From positions 48,009,134-48,073,133 of the forward strand of contig CAMGYJ010000010.1 in the NCBI GenBank assembly GCA_946122785.1: DNA of 64,000 nt. Reading direction: 5' to 3'. This document shows, piece after piece, positions 33,440-44,133 of the stretch. Origin of the DNA: Linum tenue (Eukaryota > Streptophyta > Magnoliopsida > Malpighiales > Linaceae). Position 1 is the first letter of the stretch; each line of letters opens with the position of its first letter. A program made the position numbers and the translations under genes. The notes under the pieces were generated by a model. That model made no database searches and was not told the DNA's origin. It saw only the letters and a list, made by a program, of their open reading frames with translations.

Positions 33440-36400
33440 ATGAGTGACGACGAGAAGAAGGAGCCGGAGTCGCTGAAGGGTTCCGGCAGTTCTGGTGATG
33501 GTGCTTTCAAGCCAGAAAGTGATCCTACCTCGCCGTATTTCATTAGCCAGTCTGATAACCCTAATCAGGTATATGTTGGTGAGCTGTTAAATGAAAGCAA
33601 TTATTCTGATTGGGTTCATGACATGACGAACTCGTTGCTAGCTAAAAATAAGCTAGGGTTTGTTGATGGCACGTTCCCGGCGCCCATAGATGCTGCTTCG
33701 TTGAGGAGTTGGCGCCGTGCTGATGCCATGGTGAAAGGATGGCTGACTTCAGCCATGGATAAGCAGGTTCGTCGAGGAGCTAGGTATGCTCAAACAGCAA
33801 GAGAAGTTTGGGTAGATTTGAAAGAACGTTTTGCTCAAAGTAGTGCACCGCGGGTTTATGAGATACGTCGTCGTATTGGTCATCTTCCTCAAGAGAAGCT
33901 GCCAGTCCCTTCGTTTTATACACTGCTGAGAAACTTGTGGGAGGAGGTTCAGTCAATGTCGCCTCTCCATCTTTGTACGTGTGGTAAATGCACTTGCGGT
34001 GCTGATCGGAAAAATCAGCAGCGTGAGGAAACTTTTCGGCTTTATGACTTCTTAATGGGCCTGGACGAGTCTTTTTCAACTGTCAAAACACAAGTTCTCT
34101 CCATGAAGACTCTCCCGACCTTGTCCGAAGCTTATCAGCTAGTTTCTAATGATGCTCACCAACGCCGGCTGGCCATAAATAATCGCCCAAGTCCTGAAGC
34201 TACAGCCTTCTTTGCGCGGGATGATGCTGGGTCTGGAGGGTCCATACCTCTGGACGGTCGTGGGCGACACAGGTGCACCCATTGCGGGAAATCAGGACAC
34301 CTGAAAGAGCGGTGTTTCGATCTCATCGGGTGGCCGGATCGCCCCCCTAAGTCCGAAGGTGCTGCCCGGAAAACGGGCTCGGATCGTCCTCGGGAGAAAC
34401 CCAAGGCGGCAGCTGTTGAAGTTGGCGATAGTCCAGTAGCTGGTTTGAGTATGTCTCAGTTGTCGCAGCTCAAAGAGTTCTTTGTTGGGACGGTCTTTTC
34501 ACCGGATGCATCCACTACTAAACTTACGGGTAACTCTCTTCCTTCTACTACGTGGGTTTTGGACTCCAGATGTAACGAACATATCGTACACGATGTTAGT
34601 CTCTTGTTTAATGGTTCGAAGCAGCCTGGGTTAAGGGTGAAGGTTCCGAATGGTCTTTCTATAGATGTTGAGCAAGTTGGCTCCGTTCGGTTGAGTAATG
34701 GGATGGTTCTCTCTCGAGTGTTATTGGTTCCTGAGTTCAAGTGCAACCTTTTGTCTATCAGTCGGTTGACTAAGGAATTCCCACTAGCGTTGATCTTCCT
34801 ACGTGACTTCTGTATCTTACAGGACTCGCACTGCAAGAAGATGATTGGGATGGGCCACCAGCATGATGGACTGTACTACCTTCGACTCTTGGGTGAAGGA
34901 CAGGAGGCGGCTGCTTATGTTAGCACACGAGAGCGGAGTAGTTCGGCAAGTCTATGGCATGCGCGTTTGGGTCACCCCTCGGTTGAGAAGTTGTCTTTGT
35001 TGCCTTTCGTTATCAGCCCTAAACAGTTGCTTCAGGGTCATTGTTCATCTTGTTTACGAGCGAAACAAACTCGAAATCCTTTCCCGTTGAGTTCTATTAA
35101 AACTACTCGTCCTTTTGAGTTAATCCACGTTGACATTTGGGGTGGATATCGGGATCCATCGTTGAGTGGTGCCCACTACTTCTTTACTCTGGTTGATGAT
35201 TTTTCCCGAGCAGTTTGGGTGTTTCTCCTTCGGTACAAATCCGAAGTTGCTAGTTACTTGACCATGTTTTGTAAGCAAGCACAACGTCAGTATGGTCATT
35301 CAGTCGTTCGTATCCAGGCTGACAATGGAATGGAGTTCCAAACTAACGCCCTACGTCGTTACTACGAGGAGGAAGGTATTGTTTTACAAACCTCTTGCAC
35401 AGACACGCCACAACAAAATGGCGTGGTGGAGCGGAAGCATCGACATTTGCTGGAAACCGCTCGGTCTCTCAGGTTTCATGCCCACTTGCCCATTAAATTC
35501 TGGGGGGAGTGCGTTCTTACTGCGGCATACTTGATCAACCGGCTACCGTCATCAGTGACCGCCAATGATACCCCTTTTGAGCGTCTTTTTGGTCGGCAAC
35601 CGAGTTACACCCATCTTAGGAAGTTTGGTTGTTTGGTTTTTGCCAAAGATACTCACTCTTCCCTTGATAAGTTTGCTGAAAGGGGCAGGGCATGTGTTTT
35701 TGTTGGGTACCCTGCGACGCAGAAGGGTTACCGTGTCTTTGACTTGGATACTCAGTCCATTTTTACGTCGCGGGACGTAGTGTTTTGTGAAGATCAGTTT
35801 CCTTTCGCCTCACCAAACCCCTCCCGCAGCATTTCCTTACCACCAGTTGCTCCTGAGTTCTCGTTTGATGATCATAGTCATGATCCCGGAGACGACGATG
35901 GCATTTCTTTTTCTCGCGCTGGCGACGATGCGCCTCTTGACTCTCCTACCACAGGAGCTGTCCTTGAGCCCAGCTCGCCTCCCAGCAATGCCACGGCCTC
36001 TCCAAGTTCGCCCATGTCGGATTCCGCGTCCCCAGCCTCGTCGACGCCGGATTCTTCTCCACTCGGTTCGCCGCCTGGCGACAGTTCACCGCCATCCCCT
36101 GTTGTTGAGCTGAATCGTCGTGACCGACCTCGTCAGTTGCCTCGTCGTTATGATGTTTATGAGGTCACGTTACCTACTGCTCATTCCTGTGTTAAATATC
36201 CACTTGATGATGTTTTAAGTTATGATCATTTATCCCCTAGCTACCATGCTTTTGTTGCAGCAATCACACGCATGGTGGAGCCACGCACTTTCTCTGATGC
36301 CGTCCTGCATGCATGCTGGCGTGAGGCCATGCAGAAGGAATTTGATGCCCTTGTCGCTAATGGGACATGGGAGCTAGCCTTTTTGCCACCTGGCGCCAAG

Positions 36401-37813
36401 CTTGTGGGATGTAAATGGGTTTTCAAAATTAAATACCGTCCTGACGGTAGCATCGAGCGTTTCAAGGCTCGTTTGGTTGCGAAGGGATATACGCAGCGGG
36501 AAGGGATCGACTTTCACGATACCTTCGCTCCCGTTGCCAAGTTGGTTACTGTTCGTTGTGTTCTGGCTCTTGCAGCTCAGCACGGGTGGTTTCTTCAGCA
36601 GTTGGATGTCAATAACGCGTTTCTCCATGGTGATCTTGACGAGGAAGTATACATGCAGGTTCCGGAAGGATTTGCTCGACCGGGGGATGAACGTGTGTGT
36701 CGTCTTCGCAAATCACTTTATGGGCTACGCCAAGCATCCAGAAATTGGTACAAGAAGTTTACGGAGGCACTGTTACAGTTTGGTTTTAGCTGTTCCCGAG
36801 CTGACCACTCATTGTTTTTGTATCGGGAAAATGGAGTATTTGTTTTCGCTCTCATCTATGTGGACGACATCGTCCTAGGGGGAGACAGTTGGGAGGTTAT
36901 TGAGAAGGTGAAGGTTTTTCTGCAGAAGGAGTTCAGCATTAAGGACTTAGGACCATTAAAGTACTTCTTGGGAATTGAGGTGGCCAGGTCAAAGCATGGG
37001 ATCTCATTGTCTCAACGAAAGTACGTATTGGACATTCTGGATGATGCTGGTGCTCTTGCTGTTAAACCGTGTTCTTTTCCCATTGAACAGAATCACCATC
37101 TTACTCGTGTAGAAGGTCCGGCAGCGCACGATCCATCAGCGTATCGGAGACTTGTTGGAAGGCTTTTATATTTGACAGTAACTCGGCCTGACATCACATA
37201 TGCAGTCAACATATTGAGCCAGGCAGTTCACTCACCCAGACAGCAGCATGTTGAGGCAGCATATCGAGTTTTACGGTACTTAAAGAGTGCTCCTGGGCGA
37301 GGTCTGTTTTTGTCAGCAAGTAGTAGTTCCACCTTGACAGCTTATTGCGATGCTGACTGGGGAGGGTGCCATGAAACTCGTCGGTCAACATCTGGGTATT
37401 TCATACGACTTGGGAATAGCCCAGTATCGTGGCGCACGAAGAAACAGGCAGTTGTAGCAAGGTCTTCGGCTGAGGCGGAGTATAGGTCGATGGCTGTCAC
37501 TGTTAGTGAGTTGATATGGTTACGTTGGTTATTGCAGGAGTTGGGAGTACATTCAGAGGAGCCTACTCCGTTATATTGTGACAATCAAGCAGCGCTGCAT
37601 ATTGCTGCGAATCCAGTCTTCCATGAACGTACAAAACACGTTGAAATGGATTGTCATTTTGTCAGGGAACGTGTAGCATCAAAAGAGATAGACCCAAGGA
37701 AGATTGCGACTGGCGATCAAGTGGCGGACGTGTTTACCAAAGGTTTGGGTGGTGATCAGTTCGCCTTCCTTGCTTCCAAGCTCGGAATGCATGATATCCA
37801 CGCCTCCGCTTGA
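33440..37813 (+). CDS. Inner Copia gag-pol polyprotein, intact frame
   Basis: A single 1457-residue frame starting 42 bp after the LTR. Order: gag of the UBN2 type (about residues 35-250), CCHC knuckle CTHCGKSGHLKERC (about 279-292), then the protease site. GAG-pre-integrase follows with its HHCC cysteines (HARLGHP ... CSSCLRAK). The integrase core (IHVDIWGG, DNGMEF, PQQNGVVERK) and reverse transcriptase (ALIYVDDIV; Y1140, D1142, D1143) come next, then RNase H (RSSAEAEYRS). The frame has no stop or shift. One defect stands out: the protease triad reads D375-S376-R377 (codon AGA at 34568-34570) where retropepsins have D-S/T-G/A, a likely GGA to AGA transition. The element may be recent yet unable to process its polyprotein. 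Confidence 0.92.
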   Translation: MSDDEKKEPESLKGSGSSGDGAFKPESDPTSPYFISQSDNPNQVYVGELLNESNYSDWVHDMTNSLLAKNKLGFVDGTFPAPIDAASLRSWRRADAMVKGWLTSAMDKQVRRGARYAQTAREVWVDLKERFAQSSAPRVYEIRRRIGHLPQEKLPVPSFYTLLRNLWEEVQSMSPLHLCTCGKCTCGADRKNQQREETFRLYDFLMGLDESFSTVKTQVLSMKTLPTLSEAYQLVSNDAHQRRLAINNRPSPEATAFFARDDAGSGGSIPLDGRGRHRCTHCGKSGHLKERCFDLIGWPDRPPKSEGAARKTGSDRPREKPKAAAVEVGDSPVAGLSMSQLSQLKEFFVGTVFSPDASTTKLTGNSLPSTTWVLDSRCNEHIVHDVSLLFNGSKQPGLRVKVPNGLSIDVEQVGSVRLSNGMVLSRVLLVPEFKCNLLSISRLTKEFPLALIFLRDFCILQDSHCKKMIGMGHQHDGLYYLRLLGEGQEAAAYVSTRERSSSASLWHARLGHPSVEKLSLLPFVISPKQLLQGHCSSCLRAKQTRNPFPLSSIKTTRPFELIHVDIWGGYRDPSLSGAHYFFTLVDDFSRAVWVFLLRYKSEVASYLTMFCKQAQRQYGHSVVRIQADNGMEFQTNALRRYYEEEGIVLQTSCTDTPQQNGVVERKHRHLLETARSLRFHAHLPIKFWGECVLTAAYLINRLPSSVTANDTPFERLFGRQPSYTHLRKFGCLVFAKDTHSSLDKFAERGRACVFVGYPATQKGYRVFDLDTQSIFTSRDVVFCEDQFPFASPNPSRSISLPPVAPEFSFDDHSHDPGDDDGISFSRAGDDAPLDSPTTGAVLEPSSPPSNATASPSSPMSDSASPASSTPDSSPLGSPPGDSSPPSPVVELNRRDRPRQLPRRYDVYEVTLPTAHSCVKYPLDDVLSYDHLSPSYHAFVAAITRMVEPRTFSDAVLHACWREAMQKEFDALVANGTWELAFLPPGAKLVGCKWVFKIKYRPDGSIERFKARLVAKGYTQREGIDFHDTFAPVAKLVTVRCVLALAAQHGWFLQQLDVNNAFLHGDLDEEVYMQVPEGFARPGDERVCRLRKSLYGLRQASRNWYKKFTEALLQFGFSCSRADHSLFLYRENGVFVFALIYVDDIVLGGDSWEVIEKVKVFLQKEFSIKDLGPLKYFLGIEVARSKHGISLSQRKYVLDILDDAGALAVKPCSFPIEQNHHLTRVEGPAAHDPSAYRRLVGRLLYLTVTRPDITYAVNILSQAVHSPRQQHVEAAYRVLRYLKSAPGRGLFLSASSSSTLTAYCDADWGGCHETRRSTSGYFIRLGNSPVSWRTKKQAVVARSSAEAEYRSMAVTVSELIWLRWLLQELGVHSEEPTPLYCDNQAALHIAANPVFHERTKHVEMDCHFVRERVASKEIDPRKIATGDQVADVFTKGLGGDQFAFLASKLGMHDIHASA

Positions 37814-37820
37814 GGGGGAG

Positions 37821-38132
37821 TGTTGAGAGGCAATTCGGCTCACTTAACCGATTGTCCTTAGTTGTCACACTTTAATTAGTTGTGTGGTGAAATTGTAATT
37901 CACCTAGTTAGGCTAACCCTAGTTGTTCACGTTGTAAAGGGATATGCTATATATATAAGTGCTAGGTTAGCACTGTAGTTGGCCGTGAGTTGCAGAGAGC
38001 AAGAAGCTCATAATAAAAGTTCAGTCGAGAGCTCTTGTGGAGCTCTCCGTGGAGTAGTCTCGTTCACACCGAACGGGGAAACCACGTTATATTGGTTGTG
38101 TTGTTTCTCTTCCGCACTTCAGTTATTTTACA
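37821..38132 (+). repeat. 3' LTR of the inner Copia element
   Basis: 312 bp, one visible mismatch to the 5' LTR. Confidence 0.9.
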
Positions 38133-38836
38133 GTACTCGCCGCAGCAGCAGCAACAGACGGTGGTCGGAGCTGACCAGGCGCGACACTGAAGACCCCTTC
38201 GCCGGCGCCGGGTCGAGCATCCAACGCAGCTTGCGTGCGTAGCCGGGTTTCCTCTTGAATTAGAGACCCCAAGACACCTTCAATCTTCAGATTGTCATGA
38301 TTCAGCAGCGTTGCGCGGACGTTTTCATATTCAGGATTTAAGCGCATCAAGAACTGCATCAGTCGCATCTTCTCCCTTGCCTCCTTGACTTCTGCCGACC
38401 CAGCCGACGTGAGAAGGGACGCCATGACGAGATCTTGCTCGGTCCAAAGATTTCGAGCTGCGTTGTAATAAGAAGTCACGTCCAAGTTTCCTTGAAAGAG
38501 GCGAGAAAGCTCTACCTCAATCTCATATTGGCGGGACGCCGTAGCTGTGCGATAGGTGTCCGCCAAATACTTCCACATTGCGGCTGAATCAGGAAGCATA
38601 CGTAGGCCCAAGAGAATGGTAGCGTCGACCGAGTTGAGCAGGAGAGTGCGGACCTTGGCGTCTTTCATGCCCCACTGTTGCACCTCTTGCGCCGTCGCCG
38701 GCGGTGAAGTCGGTCGAACCACCGTTCCATCAAGCCATCCTAACAGGCCCTTCCCTTCAATCAATGTACGAAACTGAAACTCCCATACAGCATAATTCTT
38801 GGAGTTGAGACGTGCGGTGATCTGTTCAGACGACAT
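38133..38836 (-). pseudogene. Outer Copia gag N-terminal part, truncated by the nested element
   Basis: Starts at ATGTCGTCTGAACAG just inside the primer site. It encodes a UBN2-type gag (YAVWEFQFRTLIEGK, LLGWLDGT) and runs open into the nested insertion. An earlier in-frame ATG overlaps the LTR edge and is unlikely to be used. Confidence 0.85.
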
Positions 38837-38850
38837 AGGCTCTGATACCA

Positions 38851-39103
38851 TGTTAATCGAAACAGAAATATCGAAACAGAAACGTAAATTGACACACAGA
38901 GTTACGTGGTTTCCTCGTTCAGTATGAACGAGACTAGTCCACGGCCGAAGCTATTTGTATCTCTTATTCAGCTTAGCTTCAACAGGTTCCATTACATCGA
39001 TATATATACAAACTAGGGCACAAACCCTAGACAATTCTCGGCTAACCCTAGGAGACCCATACTGCCGACATATGGGTGGGCTAAGGCCCAATTACACTTA
39101 ACA
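38851..39103 (-). repeat. 5' LTR of the outer Copia element
   Basis: 253 bp, reads as identical to 29270-29522. Confidence 0.9.
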
Positions 39104-39108
39104 GTTAC

Positions 39109-39116
39109 TATATAAA
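39109..39116 (+). promoter_or_regulatory. TATA box of gene 6, abutting the Copia insertion
   Basis: TATATAAA immediately follows the GTTAC target duplication, one shared base apart from the retroelement end. It keeps the same spacing to the ATG as in gene 3. An overlapping upstream ATG (39141) is also conserved. Confidence 0.7.
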
Positions 39117-39522
39117 TAAACAAGCACATCGTAAATACGTTATGTTCAAATGGCGAGGATGTTAGTCGCAGCGATGATGGTAATAACCCTGCTGCTAGCG
39201 ATTTGCACCATGTGCTGCATGGTAAGCTGCTTCAATGCTACGTTATGCTCGGGAAGTGACGAGAAAGGGAGGTGCAGCCCAGATCCTTTGCCGGCGGGTA
39301 ACTTTCAGCTGGAAGACATCTTCGATGGTTTTCGGAGCAAACAATTCGACAGAGGCACCAGAACCGGTTGCTACACGAGAGAGTACGTTGATGAGGATCA
39401 TAACCCGTACACAGTGTACGCCTCTTTTACCTGCGACGTCACGCCCGGTATAAGGTACCGTCTGTGTTTCAATTCTGGCATCACCCGCATGGAACAAGGG
39501 TGCCAAGGCCGAGCCGGAGGGA

Positions 39523-42500
39523 CACTACAAGAAAAAACGCTATTTGCAACTAATAAATTTGGTCACTAAAAGGCCAAAATTGGTCATTAATACTTTTTTG
39601 CAAACAAAATCTTTTGGCTGCAGAAGTGGTCGCTATATCCGCGTTACGAATACCTAACGCAACCAAAATAGTGATTGGTAGCGGAAAAGAAAGATATCGC
39701 AACCAATTTTGCCAATGGTAAAAAACCTTTAATTTTTCGCGACCATTTTAACTTGGTTGTCATAGTCCAACCTAATGGTTGTGAAATGTAGTTGATTGGT
39801 CGCCAAACCTATAAATGACAACCAATTTGATATGACTATTAGTAACATATTTTTTTGGATGCAAATAGAATTTACTTTTGTTTTATAGGTGACCATTCAA
39901 TTTGGTCGAGAAATTAATATATGTCAACCAATTATATTATTGTGACAACCAATTTTTTGGTTATGAAAGTTTAGCACAACCATGAAATTTGGTCGTGAAA
40001 AATATATATGCCAACCAACCATATCATTTTAGACAACTAACTATTTTTGTTATAAAAGTGTTACACAACCATAAGAATTGGTCGTGAAAAACACATACCT
40101 CAACCAATTAAAACATTTTGGTGACCAATAATTTTAGTAATAAAGTTCAAATACAACCATAAAAATTGGTTGCTAAAAACACATAAGCCGACCAAAACAA
40201 TCATTTCAAATGACCAATTTGATTGATGCTAATTTGGTCACTAAAATGAAAATACTAAAATTAAATAGAATTATAATAAAAAAATTGTTTCATATAACAA
40301 AAAAATTTAGTAACCAAAATTACAAGTACACAATTTATTGGTTAGTAACCAAAATTCACAATTACATAATGTTACCACTGAGAATCAGCCCACTATTTCA
40401 AAAATCACAATGACACGAATAAGTTTTGGGCTGAAAGCTTCGAAACCTCTGTGTTTTTCTTTGTTGAATCCTACTTCGTGCATTGCCTGCAAAGGAGATG
40501 GAGTTCAGCATGTTTTCTCACCAAAGCAACCCACTGCTTAAAGATGATGTCTCAATTGCAACCTGAGAACACATAGAAACCATTCCCGTGTTAGTTATCA
40601 CAACTTCAAGGGCTATCAACTTCACAAGTGTTGTAAAAAAGGTTAAGTTTTTTGAAGATGGGATGGACAAAATTGTCATTAACAACAAATTCAACCTGTT
40701 TTCTCACCAAAGTAACCCACTGCTTAGTAAATTCATACATAATATTATAATAACTTGTCCACTTCAATTTGAATTCATGAAACCTTAATGCTAATGTTTT
40801 TAGTTAATCTATGAACTGTTGCACTATCTATAAAAATTGTTTGACGAACGGCTACTTATTTCCTCAGCAAAACTGCAGTAGCTCGCAACAGACAATGGAA
40901 ACTTAAACTTTTGTCACAAAAGAAATAAAGTCCTACCTAAAATGTTACAAGAGCACAAAAATGGAATGAGTTTGTGCATCTACCTGTCAAAGAGTCTCTT
41001 GGGGGAGGACATTATGTAGTTGTAAGTACAGTTGAAGTCGTACGAAGGTACACAGCTGCAGGACAAAAATATCAGAATACATAACTACAAGAACATACTA
41101 ATAAATGCAATGGCATGAGAAAAGGAAGAGCAGTGAACCAACAAACCTGTCAGAGAGAAGAACAAATCTCTGATTGGCTGGATCATGAAAACAAATCCCC
41201 GAAAGCATGCAACTGCTTGGTGAAGATCTTATGGAACATACAATAGTTCATCATTCAACTCTATCATATCCTTATGAAGAGGACCAAAAGCTACATAATG
41301 CTTTTAAACCTGCAAATGGATTGGCCACGAAGCATGGTATCTGCTAAAATGCATCTTTTATGCCAGCCACTGGTGATGACCAGTAGGCTATTTATTCTGC
41401 CCCTGCTAGCAGAGAAAGTTCATATGAACCCTACTTTGCAAAGATTAAACAGAAACAGATAATGTGGGGGCTAAAGGAAGATTCATCGTTGAGTGGTATG
41501 CCAGCCTTTGTTCTTGACAGTAAAGCCATTAACTCCCAAATCCAACAACTGAAAATTAATGATAAAATCTAAAATCCAAACATGTCTAACTTATGGACTC
41601 CAAAATTATTTTACTAAGTCAGATAGATATCATCCATGAGGCAGATCTCCATTCAGATTGATCACTAATGGAGAAGGCATTTTACCTCTCTGTTTTCCCA
41701 CTTCAGTCCTCCGCGGTCTCATGGAATCAAATGTCTTCTCGCACCCAATATCCATTTTCTCTATTGGTCCAGAATGAGGTGTACTGTATGTTATATACTT
41801 GTCTGCACCAGAACATTAATGTTGAATACTTGACCCTCAACACGGTAAAAGGCACGAAAGTATAAAGCATACCGAACTTAGTAATATGTAACTATGTATA
41901 CCTGCGAGCTTATGAAGGGCACTATCTGTTGCTTGCTGTTGGGCATTCTTCCAAGAACAGCAGTTTGTCTCCGGGAATGGTTCGACCCTGTAGCTTACAA
42001 ATGGCCGTGAAATTGAATTGAATTGGGCATTGCTTGCGCTGAATAGATATAGTAAAGCATAAATGTACATTTCCCTTTTTTCAAGAAACACAACTAATAC
42101 CAAACACCATAAACACAGAAAAATTCTAGATCCATCAAATTCTTTGGCATTGGATAGATACAGCAAAGCATGGTGCAGCATGATTTCTCATGAATACCTC
42201 TTTGAGAGTTACTTTACGAGTTTCCAGAAGCTCATAGTATTTGAGTTGCAGATCAGACATTTCACATTGAAGCTTCTCGTATTCGCACAAACTCGGCCCT
42301 CCCACATCTGTTGAACGAAAATGTAGGACAAAAAGCAACAAATATAAAACATGTCAAATCCTACCATGTCTCTGTTACTAAATGAAGCAACACAAACAGG
42401 ATCGAGAATATATACTACAATGAACCCATACATGCTACCTGCCACTTGCTCATACGAGCGAATTAAACTGAGGACATCACGATATATCGATTGAATAAGC

Positions 42501-43990
42501 ACGTATATTTAGTCTCATTGCACTCACGAAATAAACCAGCCCATTCCATTGTATAGTTCTACTGAGAATGGATCCTTACTATTTCACCATCACCAGAATA
42601 GTCCCTGTGGAGTTTATTGTAGCCTTTTCCACTATTCTGCTGAAGTTGATTTCAAGGAATACAAAGCAAAGACACAAAGCACATGGCAGCAATTAATTGA
42701 AAAAATTGAAGTTGAGTTCCAGGAAACAATCTCTCATTCAATCAACTTACAGAATTCCAGATGTACACTATTCTCCCTTGTAGCAGCAAGGCAAGTTGGC
42801 GGAGACTTTCTTGGCTTGTGTTCATTGTAAGAAACTGATCTCCCCACCTAAATCCGTGAACAATCGCAATCATCAAGCGAACTAAACTAGAACCACTCGG
42901 TACTGTAAGAAGAGCTAAGAACTAGGAAAACCGACGTGAGCTTACTTGAGCGGCCATGAGTTTGTGCGAGGCGGGCTTGGCCAGAGCTGGAGGCGGGATC
43001 AATTCTCCTGCGACTAGAAATTCCAGAACCCTAAATCAGTAGAGAGAGATCGGGGAGGCGAAGGAGAAATTCCTTCCACGAGGATGTATTGCGGCGGTGT
43101 AAGTATCCGCGATCAAGATGCTCGAATTAGCTCGGCTTAGAGAGAAATAAAAAATATGCTCGGATCTGAAGTTACCTTCTGAGAATCGACAAGGAGGATA
43201 GATGAACCGAAGCAACCAAGCTTCTAAATCGCTTCCTCTGGAAAGTGGAGTAGCAGTTTGCTTCTTCTTTTCAGCTACCAAACCAGAGATTGGCGAAGGA
43301 TCGGGACTTCGTGGATATTCGGCGAAGCGCATGGAGAAGAAGAAGATAATGGTATTGTGCAGTCGATTGGTGAAGGATCGCGATTTGGTAGGCGATTTGG
43401 TGGATCAGAATCGATTTGAGGAGAATTTGGATCGGAATTGCATAGGATGGAAGAGAGAGAAGAGGGGAAAAGTAAAGGTAAGTTGTATTTAATTTTCGTT
43501 GAATAGGTCTGTTGTTTTATATGTTTTCAATAAGAGCATCACGTTTTAGTGTTAGTCATCTTTACTACCTAAAATTTGATTAGTACAATGACAACCAAAT
43601 AATTTAGTTGCTGAATTTTTTTTATAGGAATCGCAACCAAATTATTTAGTTATTTAAGATTTTCAAATTTCATGCCTAAACTCATAACCAGTAATATTTG
43701 GTTGGAGAAAGTAAAAAGCAATATGCTACCAAATTATTTGGTTGGAAAAAGTAGAAATTATTTTGCTACCAAAATTATTTGGTTGGAAAAAGTAAAAAAT
43801 CATTTTGCTACCAAATTATTTGGTCTCTTCAAGTTTTATTTGGTTATCAATACTTTGACTTTAATAAATAACCAAATTTTTAATATTTTAGCTACCAAAA
43901 TACAATTGGTTGTATATACTATCCTTTTCACAACCAATTTTAGTTTGGTTGTAAACTTTTTGGTTGCAAAAGCTAGTTTTTGTTGTAGTG
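39523..43990. mobile_element. Non-autonomous CACTA (En/Spm) transposon in gene 6
   Basis: Ends are CACTACAAGAAAAAACG and the complement of CACTACAACAAAAACTAG, with GCT.TTTGCAAC continuing both inverted repeats. The 3 bp target duplication GGA is at 39520-39522 and 43991-43993. Both subterminal kilobases are packed with short TTGGTCGC / AACCAA / TTGGTTG motifs in both orientations, the usual transposase-binding arrays. No transposase frame is visible. The interior (about 41.6-43.3 kb) carries exon-like sequence on the minus strand. Confidence 0.92.
41670..42957 (-). other. Exon-like host gene fragments captured in the CACTA element
   Basis: Minus-strand blocks with clean splice edges. An ATG exon (42957-42946) ends at GTAAGC. 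A block ending at 42751 is followed by GTAAGTTG. Block 42307-42198 is preceded by TTCAACAG and followed by GTATTC, and encodes VGGPSLCEYEKLQCEMSDLQ with a coiled-coil look. Block 41987-41902 ends at GTATAC. A further open block, about 41760-41680, is followed by GTAAAA. The parent gene is not recognised. Confidence 0.45.
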
Positions 43991-44113
43991 GGAGCGTCTT
44001 GTTTGAGAACTACTGTTGTTTTAGGTACGAGACAGCTTACAACATCTGCACCTAGGTTTGTTGGCCGGCTTGGCATGGTTTCTGCTTTTGTTTACTACGT
44101 ACGTACGCCGATC

Positions 44114-44133
44114 GAGTAGAGTACTCAATGTGT
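44114..44133 (+). terminator. 3' UTR box of gene 6, signal lost
   Basis: GAGTAGAGTACTCAATGTG is kept, but the AATAAA found 25 bp downstream in gene 3 has been deleted (TGTTTGCTCGATGAAAC). Confidence 0.5.

Larger units (their letters stand above)
33086..38132 (+). mobile_element. Inner Ty1/Copia retrotransposon nested in the outer element
   Basis: 5,047 bp, with 312 bp LTRs at 33086-33397 and 37821-38132 that differ at one base that I can see (GGGTTATGC versus GGGATATGC). The target duplication GTACT is at 33081-33085 and 38133-38137. The primer site TGGTATCAGAGC is at 33398-33409 and the polypurine tract TTGAGGGGGAG at 37810-37820. Removing it with one duplication (5,052 bp) restores the phase between the gag and pol parts of the outer element. 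Confidence 0.95.
29270..39103 (-). mobile_element. Outer Ty1/Copia retrotransposon, split by a nested element
   Basis: Two LTRs of 253 bp (29270-29522 and 38851-39103) read as identical, with TGTTAA...TTAACA ends. The 5 bp target duplication GTTAC is at 29265-29269 and 39104-39108. The primer site TGGTATCAGAGC (initiator tRNA-Met) abuts the right LTR, and a polypurine tract (TTTGGGGGAGGC) abuts the left LTR, so the element reads on the minus strand. A second Copia element sits at 33086-38132. The coding frame is broken by one stop and one frameshift. Confidence 0.92.
39150..44055 (+). pseudogene. DUF26 gene 6, interrupted by a CACTA transposon
   Basis: The 5' part (39150-39522) encodes a signal peptide, LCSGSDEKGRC, TGCYTRE and CDVTPGIRYRLC, up to GRAGG. 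The 3' part (43991-44055) encodes SVLFENYCCFRYE to ICT and the stop. Between them lies a 4,468 bp CACTA element. In gene 3 the two halves are contiguous. Besides the insertion, the second cysteine of the Cys-X7-Cys-X2-Cys motif is tyrosine (TGC to TAC). Read through the transposon, the frame would end a few codons into the element. With its promoter also split, this copy is almost certainly dead, unless the CACTA is spliced out. Confidence 0.9.

Noticed and set aside
43672..44055. 127-codon frame joining CACTA sequence to the end of gene 6
   Set aside because: The first 100 codons are CACTA subterminal repeat. Only the last 21 are DUF26. It is a chance fusion.
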